Positions 1-4,700 of a stretch of 5,849 nucleotides of DNA are shown piece by piece. A model generated the notes under the pieces. It was given only the letters and a program-made list of their open reading frames with translations, did no database searches and had not been told where the DNA came from. Within the stretch, counting starts at the first letter, position 1. Each line of letters opens with the position of its first letter. Location of the stretch: contig DMRV01000101.1 in NCBI GenBank assembly GCA_003456455.1, positions 570-6,418 on the forward strand, in the 5' to 3' direction. The translations under genes and the position numbers were made by a program. Source of the stretch: Flavobacteriales bacterium (GTDB lineage: Bacteria; Bacteroidota; Bacteroidia; UBA10329).

Positions 1-339
1 GTAGGGTACACTTTTAGGTATTACAGTTATATGAGAAATGTTGATAGAGTTCTTTATTCATTGGATTCTAACGTTAAGGAGGACAGTGGTTATGACTCTT
101 TTGATACGGGAATCATTGAATATCGTGGAGACAACGAATTTGTTGATGGAAAAGGCTATTCAATTGGAGATAAACATCCGGGAAACTACGTGATGGACGC
201 GCGGATTGGTTTTCAAGTTGCTGAATGGCTGAAAGCTGCATTTATCGTAAACAACCTTATCAATCGGGAGTATTCGTTGCGTCCGCTTAAAATGGAGCAA
301 CCACGTACAGCTTCCATTCAGTTTACAGTTAAGGTTTAG
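1..339 (+). CDS. TonB-dependent outer-membrane receptor, C-terminal fragment (5' end outside window)
   Basis: The frame is open from base 1 to the TAG at 337-339 and gives 112 visible residues, so the gene begins upstream of the window. The last ~60 residues have the pattern of the final beta-strands of a TonB-dependent receptor barrel: a D-A-R-x-G-F strand, then a strand ending in the segment NNLINREYSLRP (visible residues 84-95), then a P-R-T turn and a closing strand ending in FTVKV. N-N/D-L-x-N-x-x-Y followed by R-P is characteristic of Bacteroidota TonB receptors. Such proteins take up siderophores, vitamins or glycans across the outer membrane using TonB energy; the substrate cannot be told because the plug and most of the barrel are missing. 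The ATG at 31 is an internal methionine, not the likely start. The stop codon directly abuts the stop of the convergent desaturase gene. Confidence 0.85.
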   Translation, partial: VGYTFRYYSYMRNVDRVLYSLDSNVKEDSGYDSFDTGIIEYRGDNEFVDGKGYSIGDKHPGNYVMDARIGFQVAEWLKAAFIVNNLINREYSLRPLKMEQPRTASIQFTVKV

Positions 340-1290
340 TCAAGCAGCAAGCTTAATAATCTCTACATAGTTCCGCTTCAGAAGCCCTTTCTCGTAGAAG
401 CCACGTGCTTTCAATAGCTTGTGCATCTTAGGTAAATTATAGCTGGGCACCGTCATCAGTAAATGATGCTCAGCATGGTAGTTAACATGATGCGGTGCAA
501 ACAACATCTTCTCAATTACATTGGCATAGGTAGTTCGCGTGTTGGTATGGTTATCAGTTCTATCAGGAACAACGCTGTGTTCTGCAATAGAACGAATGCG
601 CAAACAGAACTGATAAGTAGTGAAGTAAGCACCAATCCAAAGTAGATACAACCAGCCGTTGCCCGTTAACCAAAGAACCCCCCAAATAAGAAAGTTCATT
701 ACCAGTGGCAATCCCATATTCTTGAAAAAGATAACGAAGTGGTATAAGCCTTTGCGTTCCTCTTTTGGAAGCCATTCTGGCTTACTACCGCCCAGCGTGA
801 ATTTGATAAGGCCACTCTGAATCATCATTAACCCAAAAAAGGCTTTCAAACCAGTTAAACCAATCAAGTCGCGAAGCACTTTTCGGACAAAACTCTTTTT
901 ACCAGCAGGATAACCAGTTGTTAAGCCCAAATCTGGGTCATTGTCTTGCCCAGTATGCGAATGATGCGATAGGTGATAAGGGCGGTAACGCTCCAAATCA
1001 ATGAAAAGAGGGTAACCACCAAACAGATTACCAATTACCACATTGGCCTGCTTCGATTTAAACAGCGCGTGGTGCGATGTGTCGTGCATAATAATGGCGC
1101 AGGCCAATTGCTTTCCTCCAATAATCCATAAGGCCAAGAAGATTGTGATTGGGTTTGTCCAGAGCACGACAAGCACGAATGAAGCAATAATCCAAAACCA
1201 TGTGTCAGCAATTTCAAATGCTGCTTTTAAATCAGATTTCTGAAGGAATTCTTGAATCTCCTCCTTAGACAGGTAGTCGTTGGCGTTCAT
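340..1290 (-). CDS. Membrane fatty acid desaturase (three-histidine-box family)
   Basis: The protein has 316 residues if started at the ATG at 1290. It carries the three histidine boxes of the membrane desaturase/hydroxylase family (PF00487): HDTSHH at 69-74, HLSHH at 106-110 and HAEHH at 272-276, plus an E-H at 237-238. These residues normally hold a di-iron centre that uses O2 and an electron donor to desaturate lipid acyl chains. Hydrophobic segments lie near 30-68, 143-163, 184-208 and 211-228, as expected for a cytoplasmic-membrane enzyme with boxes facing the cytoplasm. The N-D-P-D after box 2 is frequent in this family. An ATG at 1341 is in frame but would overlap the upstream gene by about 50 bp. 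The ATG at 1290 follows that gene's TAA by one base (TAA-C-ATG), suggesting an operon with coupled translation; no clear Shine-Dalgarno is seen. Exact substrate and double-bond position are unknown; a carotenoid or sphingolipid substrate cannot be excluded. Confidence 0.9.
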   Translation of the reverse strand: MNANDYLSKEEIQEFLQKSDLKAAFEIADTWFWIIASFVLVVLWTNPITIFLALWIIGGKQLACAIIMHDTSHHALFKSKQANVVIGNLFGGYPLFIDLERYRPYHLSHHSHTGQDNDPDLGLTTGYPAGKKSFVRKVLRDLIGLTGLKAFFGLMMIQSGLIKFTLGGSKPEWLPKEERKGLYHFVIFFKNMGLPLVMNFLIWGVLWLTGNGWLYLLWIGAYFTTYQFCLRIRSIAEHSVVPDRTDNHTNTRTTYANVIEKMLFAPHHVNYHAEHHLLMTVPSYNLPKMHKLLKARGFYEKGLLKRNYVEIIKLAA

Positions 1291-1291
1291 G

Positions 1292-2857
1292 TTAGTCTGC
1301 AGTTTCCAATTTAAAGACTCCATTGGTAATGCTGTCATCATCTCTAAAGTAGTAAACCCCTCCCCAGTTATAAGCCACTTTTTTATAAACGTATGTCATT
1401 CGTTCCCTGCTAACCGTAACCTGAGTAATGGTACGGTTAACTTCTTCAATTACTTCTTCTGTTCTGGATACTACATCTCCAGCGTCTTTAATTGACAAGC
1501 TTTTTCGCTCTTCTTCCATTTTTGCCATGGCTTCGGATCGGTCGCGCTTTTGCGCTTCGCTTACCGATTCGGCTTGGGCTTGAGCGCGCTGTTGCGCTTC
1601 AAAAGCTGCTTTGGCTTTTTTCTTTCGGTCTTCTTCAAAAGCAGCATTTTCGGACGCTTGTTTTCTTGCATCAGCTTCTGCTTTGGCGGTCTCGGCTATT
1701 TGCCTTTTTTCTGTCTCAGCCGCTTGTTCTGCCGCCATTCTTTCTTCTTCAGCCCTGCGTAAATCAGCTTCTTTTTGTCTGCGTTCTATTTCCTCTTTTT
1801 CCAATTGCTCGCGCCTTTTTGCTTCTTCTGCAGCTTCCAATTTAGATTGCTTCATTTCAGCTTCTAATTCAGCCTTTTTACGTGCGCGTTCCGCATCTTC
1901 TAGTTTGGCTTTAATAGCTGCTTTTCTCTCTTTATCGGCTTTTAAATCTGCGGTATTTCGTCCTTCTTCTTCTGCCTTTAAGTCAGATAGTCTTTTCTCT
2001 TCTTCTGCTTTTACTTTAGCTAACCGCTTTTCTTCTTCTGTCTTTGCTTTTAAGTTTTTACGTTCATCTTCGTCTGCTTTTAACTGAGCTTGCCTTTGTT
2101 CTTCCTCTTCCAATTTTGCAGCGGCTGCTGCCTTTTCATCGTTAGCCAATTGTTGCGCGCGCTCGGCCTCTTCCTTTTGTAGCTTTTCATCCGCTAACCG
2201 TTTCTCTTCAACCAGTCGTTTACGTTCTTCTTCGGCAGTTTTTGCTTCTGCTACTTTTCGTTTTTCTTCTTCTGCTTTGGCCTTTGCTTCATCGGCTAAA
2301 CGTGTTTCCTCTGCTTGCTTTGCAGCAAGGGCTGCTGCATCTATTTTAGGACCTGATTTTTTTACTTCTTCATACTCTTTTTCGAAATTGATAAGTGCAG
2401 AGCGAATGCTTTTGGTGTAGTCAGTATCGTATGTGAATTCATCTTCCTGCGTATCGTAAAACCATTTGGCAACCGGTTGGTTAAAAATGACTGTGTTTAC
2501 ACCTTCGTATTGCTCAAATATTTCAACTGCAAAGTCAAAATCTAAATCAGCTTCGCGAATGTCTTCAGGCACTTTTTGGGTGCTTATCTCCACCCGTTTT
2601 GTAATGTATCCTGGTTTCGAGAATGTGATTAGATAGTTTTTATCGAATTCAAGTTCAGGAATCATTTTTGATTTTGCAGGAGAGAATACCTCCTTTTCCT
2701 TGCCGTTTTCGGTGACGGTAACTTTGGTTTCATTGAAGTTGCCGCCATCGACATTAAACTTTATAAGAATGGCAAGGTTTTGTCCAGCAGCTTCGGCTGA
2801 AACAAAAAAGAGTAGAATAAGTAAGAGTCTGAAAGAGTTTTTTGGCATTGGCAACAT
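1292..2857 (-). CDS. Secreted protein with a very long charged alpha-helix (TolA-like architecture), unknown function
   Basis: The protein has 521 residues from the ATG at 2857; an ATG at 2848 and a TTG at 2866 are also in frame. A signal peptide (hydrophobic LLLILLFFVSA core) ends in A-A-G before Q-N, so it should be exported. Residues ~27-157 form a beta-rich domain with a K-P-G-Y motif, as in PEGA or carboxypeptidase-regulatory-like domains (weak resemblance). Residues ~168-455 are almost wholly A, E, K, R, Q and L: a continuous single helix or coiled coil with 11-residue repeats. The last ~60 residues form a compact tail with aromatic residues around N-W-G-G-V-Y-Y-F. The shape recalls TolA, but there is no N-terminal membrane anchor beyond the signal peptide and no recognisable TolA C-terminal domain. 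It is probably periplasmic or envelope-associated. It is transcribed with the desaturase gene, one base downstream, and is divergent from the gene starting at 2894. Its function is not recognised. Confidence 0.8.
   Translation of the reverse strand: MLPMPKNSFRLLLILLFFVSAEAAGQNLAILIKFNVDGGNFNETKVTVTENGKEKEVFSPAKSKMIPELEFDKNYLITFSKPGYITKRVEISTQKVPEDIREADLDFDFAVEIFEQYEGVNTVIFNQPVAKWFYDTQEDEFTYDTDYTKSIRSALINFEKEYEEVKKSGPKIDAAALAAKQAEETRLADEAKAKAEEEKRKVAEAKTAEEERKRLVEEKRLADEKLQKEEAERAQQLANDEKAAAAAKLEEEEQRQAQLKADEDERKNLKAKTEEEKRLAKVKAEEEKRLSDLKAEEEGRNTADLKADKERKAAIKAKLEDAERARKKAELEAEMKQSKLEAAEEAKRREQLEKEEIERRQKEADLRRAEEERMAAEQAAETEKRQIAETAKAEADARKQASENAAFEEDRKKKAKAAFEAQQRAQAQAESVSEAQKRDRSEAMAKMEEERKSLSIKDAGDVVSRTEEVIEEVNRTITQVTVSRERMTYVYKKVAYNWGGVYYFRDDDSITNGVFKLETAD
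1958..2089 (-). repeat. Four in-frame 33-bp (11-residue) degenerate repeats in the long-helix gene
   Basis: Four consecutive 33-bp units encode 11-residue segments close to L-x-x-L/V-K-A-E-E-E-K-R (two clear copies are LAKVKAEEEKR and LSDLKAEEEGR). An 11-residue period equals three helical turns and is typical of hendecad coiled coils. The plus strand here is a C/T-rich tract built on CTTCTTCT, so the unit could expand or contract by slippage. Similar but less regular segments flank it. Confidence 0.6.
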
Positions 2858-2858
2858 T

Positions 2859-2875
2859 TTTGTCAATGTGACAAA
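2859..2875. promoter_or_regulatory. Candidate operator: perfect 7-bp inverted repeat between divergent genes
   Basis: TTTGTCA (2859-2865), ATG spacer, TGACAAA (2869-2875) is a perfect palindrome with a 3-bp spacer. It lies in the 36-bp gap between the divergent starts at 2857 and 2894 and overlaps the minus-strand -7 box at 2872-2879. Position and symmetry fit a dimeric repressor site that could control both units. No regulator was identified, and it could also be chance in a short AT-rich gap. Confidence 0.4.
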
Positions 2876-2879
2876 CCTA
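2872..2879 (-). promoter_or_regulatory. Candidate Bacteroidota -7 promoter box (TAGGTTTG)
   Basis: On the minus strand TAGGTTTG matches the Bacteroidota -7 consensus TAnnTTTG at every defined base. It would place the transcription start near 2866, giving a leader of about 10 nt before the ATG at 2857. A convincing -33 TTTG was not seen at the usual 19-21 bp distance, so the call rests on one box and its position. Confidence 0.4.
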
Positions 2880-2893
2880 AAAGTAGAAAATCA

Positions 2894-3325
2894 TTGAACT
2901 TGAACAGTTCTAAATTCATCTTAGTTTTTGTTTGGCTACTTTTGATAGTTAGTAAAGGCTCCGCACAGGATGTTGCTGCCGTTATTGACGGTTTTAATGA
3001 ACTCACTGGACCTGCATATTCAGTTTCTAATAAAAAGAAAGTTCTAATTATTGAAGGCTTTAGGGAAGGGGAGCAAGTAAAAGTTGACAAGGTGGATGTG
3101 TTTGATCTTGATATAGAGACGTTGAAATATTCTGAAACAGACCAATCTGTATCTATCAAATGTTATTCCGAACTTGATGGATGTGTTGCAAGCACGCTCA
3201 CTAGAGAGCGAAACAAAAAGAGTTACAAAAACAGAATTGTGTTTGGAATATCTGATAACCAATCGGGCGAAGAGGTTTTAAATCGACTACGCTACCTACT
3301 AACCAAAATGACTGAAACGTACTAA
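2894..3325 (+). CDS. Small exported protein of unknown function, first gene of a three-gene unit
   Basis: The protein has 143 residues. No in-frame ATG or GTG lies near the 5' end, so the start is a TTG at 2894 (or the TTG at 2900). This start gives a good signal peptide: S-K-F, a hydrophobic core (ILVFVWLLLIV) and S-K-G-S-A before Q-D, with cleavage expected after residue 24. The mature part (~119 residues) looks beta-rich, with two cysteines (C90, C97) that could form a disulfide, a basic stretch at 104-114, and an amphipathic C-terminal helix at ~124-140. Strands followed by one C-terminal helix could suggest a PH-like fold, but this is only an impression. I do not recognise a family. The TPR gene starts one base after its TAA, so the two are almost certainly co-transcribed. 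It probably acts in the periplasm or at the envelope. Confidence 0.75.
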   Translation: MNLNSSKFILVFVWLLLIVSKGSAQDVAAVIDGFNELTGPAYSVSNKKKVLIIEGFREGEQVKVDKVDVFDLDIETLKYSETDQSVSIKCYSELDGCVASTLTRERNKKSYKNRIVFGISDNQSGEEVLNRLRYLLTKMTETY

Positions 3326-3326
3326 T

Positions 3327-3830
3327 ATGTGGGTATTACACTGCTTCATTCTTCTGTTTTTAACGACTTTTTCTCTCGCGCAAAGTTCTGAAGAGATATT
3401 TACTCAGGCGGAAAGCCAGTTTGCCTCTGGCGAATACGCGATGGCATCGGCCCTTTACACAAAGGTGATTACAGCAGAAACTGAGAACCTCAATGCTTTT
3501 CTACGGAGAGGTTTTTGCTACTCAGTAGAGAAGCAATATGATAAGGCGATTGCAGATTTTACTCATGTAATAGAACAGCATGCAAACCATCCGTTTGCAT
3601 ATATCAGTAGAGGAAGTGCGTATAACAAAATAGAAGACTATCAATCCGCGTTAATAGATTTTGATAAAGCACTTTTACTTGACCCAAAGAACCAAGAAGC
3701 TTATAATAATAGAGGCTGGGCAAAAACTGGTCTAGGCTTGCCTCAAGAGGCATGTGCAGATTGGAAGAAATCCAAAAAGTTAGGTAATCAAGAAGCTAAA
3801 CTTATTTTAAAGAATAACCATTGTAAATAA
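3327..3830 (+). CDS. Exported tetratricopeptide repeat (TPR) protein
   Basis: The protein has 167 residues, starting at an ATG one base after the preceding stop (TAA-T-ATG), which suggests translational coupling. A short signal peptide (hydrophobic 3-17, then S-L-A before Q-S) predicts export. The mature part is nearly all TPR: units at about 21-54, 55-88, 89-122 and 123-155, the middle ones exactly 34 residues long with the usual G/A-x-x-Y and A-hydrophobic-x-D/x-F pattern and a D-P-K-N turn near 119-122. The C-terminal segment with a Cys at 143 and K-K-S-K-K-L-G resembles the usual end of small Bacteroidota TPR proteins. TPR arrays bind peptides or partner proteins, so this is likely a scaffold or adaptor in the periplasm; the flanking small exported proteins are the obvious candidate partners. 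The partner itself is not shown by the sequence. Confidence 0.88.
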   Translation: MWVLHCFILLFLTTFSLAQSSEEIFTQAESQFASGEYAMASALYTKVITAETENLNAFLRRGFCYSVEKQYDKAIADFTHVIEQHANHPFAYISRGSAYNKIEDYQSALIDFDKALLLDPKNQEAYNNRGWAKTGLGLPQEACADWKKSKKLGNQEAKLILKNNHCK

Positions 3831-3836
3831 CTAACC

Positions 3837-4217
3837 ATGAAAATTACATTCTTCTCCGTGTCTTTTTTTCTCGCAGTACAATTAAACGCTTTTGGTCAAT
3901 CAGACGATATGAGTTATACCGACTGCGTGGAGAAATACCGTTCTGCTTGGGGTGAAGACTGTTCTCAATGCCCAAGCTACAACGATAGTTACGTGGTGTA
4001 TTTGAAGAATACGTGCGACCAGGCGATTGACGTCCTGGTTTGCGTACAAGAAGATACTGAAGACTGGAAACGGTTTCAGCACACAAGTGTGGCGTCTGGT
4101 GATTCAATTCGAGCGTACGCTTGCGTTGGTACTGGTAAGTATTTAGCTTGGGCTAGAAGAGCAGGGGATGAGAGCGTAATTTTCCCCAGCATTGAGCAGG
4201 TAAATGCGGAGTACTAA
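3837..4217 (+). CDS. Small exported six-cysteine protein, unknown function
   Basis: The protein has 126 residues, its ATG lying 6 bp after the TPR gene's stop, so it is the third gene of the same unit. An N-terminal signal peptide (ITFFSVSFFLAVQLNAFG) precedes Q-S-D-D. The mature chain of ~106 residues has six cysteines (30, 42, 45, 60, 69, 96), including a C-S-Q-C pair, so up to three disulfides are possible after export. The segment K-N-T-C, then V-L-V-C-V-Q about 9 residues on, then A-C-V-G-T-G and A-W-A-R looks like a small beta-sandwich domain seen in various uncharacterised secreted proteins; this is recollection of a pattern, not a family assignment. It ends in a TAA that abuts the stop of the convergent gene. 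Function is not recognised. Confidence 0.78.
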   Translation: MKITFFSVSFFLAVQLNAFGQSDDMSYTDCVEKYRSAWGEDCSQCPSYNDSYVVYLKNTCDQAIDVLVCVQEDTEDWKRFQHTSVASGDSIRAYACVGTGKYLAWARRAGDESVIFPSIEQVNAEY

Positions 4218-4700
4218 TTACTTCTTGTAACGCATACTTAGCGTCATTGTAAACTTCGCTACAGGCTCATCTTGGTATTTAGCAGGTATGGTTGCCACAA
4301 CTTGTAATTGAATGTTTTTTCGTTGGCCATCAGCAATAGTTTCGTTAAACGCTTTCATTACTTCTGGCCCATCAAGACATGTGAAAAACACATCTCCATC
4401 TGCACGCTTAAGGAATTCCGCTGACATGTCTTTGAACACAATCGAAACCTTCTTTTGTGTCCGTGCCAAATAGTCAAATGCTATGTAGGCTCCAGTAACA
4501 TCGGCACCAGTTGCCAATGCACCTACATACATACTACCTAGGTGATTACGTGTTCTCCAATTTAGCGGGATTTTAACTACTGTTTTACGGTCGTTGCATT
4601 CCATCAGTTTTGCGCTAACAAAACCAATCATTCTAATTTTAAAAAGACCAATCAGAATAAAATTCAGATTGGCCTTTTGAATAGGAGAGAGGATGGACAT
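4218..4700 (-). CDS. DUF4442 / hotdog-fold thioesterase-like protein
   Basis: The protein has 160 residues, with no signal peptide and no cysteine pattern for export, so it should be cytoplasmic. The core R-T-R-N-H-L-G-S-M at 49-57, followed by G-A-L-A-T-G-A-D at 60-67, matches the DUF4442 (PF14539) branch of hotdog-fold proteins, which resemble acyl-CoA/acyl-ACP thioesterases. In such enzymes the N-H near the start of the central helix and an acidic residue (here D67) sit at the active site; activity of this family is mostly untested. The ATG at 4700 shares one base with the TAA of the upstream PorP/SprF-like gene (TAATG). The N-terminal segment before M24 fits the leading helix of the family, so the longer start is preferred over the ATG at 4631, although a strong hairpin lies within codons 8-20. 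Confidence 0.85.
   Translation of the reverse strand: MSILSPIQKANLNFILIGLFKIRMIGFVSAKLMECNDRKTVVKIPLNWRTRNHLGSMYVGALATGADVTGAYIAFDYLARTQKKVSIVFKDMSAEFLKRADGDVFFTCLDGPEVMKAFNETIADGQRKNIQLQVVATIPAKYQDEPVAKFTMTLSMRYKK
4642..4678 (-). terminator. Terminator-like hairpin inside the 5' end of the DUF4442 gene
   Basis: On the minus strand AAAAGGCCAATC (4678-4667) pairs with GATTGGTCTTTT (4653-4642): 12 continuous pairs including one G-U. Inside the 13-nt loop, GAAT and ATTC pair again around a TTT triloop after one U-U mismatch. A run of five Ts ends the structure (4645-4641). It has the form of an intrinsic terminator or attenuator but sits 19 nt after the start codon of an intact gene. On the plus strand the G-U becomes an A-C mismatch, so the structure is weaker in that orientation but could still act on transcripts arriving from the gene that ends at 4217. 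Confidence 0.6.

Noticed and set aside
1288..1341. Longer desaturase start at 1341
   Set aside because: It would overlap the upstream gene by about 50 bp and add 17 residues with no family feature; the ATG at 1290 directly after the upstream stop is a better start.
1492..2087. Long plus-strand reading frames rich in Ser, Phe and Leu
   Set aside because: They are antisense shadows of the A/E/K/R-rich helix region, whose biased codons leave few stops on the opposite strand.
2321..2339. Perfect 7-bp inverted repeat TGCAGCA / TGCTGCA with 5-bp spacer
   Set aside because: It falls in consecutive alanine codons of the long-helix gene and has no T-run; codon composition explains it.
2855..2862. 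Plus-strand CATTTTTG as a -7 box for the unit starting at 2894
   Set aside because: One consensus base is wrong and no TTTG lies at the proper upstream distance; the plus-strand promoter remains unassigned.
2863..3262. Minus-strand frames of 98 and 72 residues opposite the first gene of the plus-strand unit
   Set aside because: They lack a family signature and lie opposite a gene with a clear signal peptide and tight operon spacing.
3844..4107. Minus-strand frames opposite the six-cysteine gene
   Set aside because: They have no recognisable protein features and conflict with the co-directional exported gene unit.
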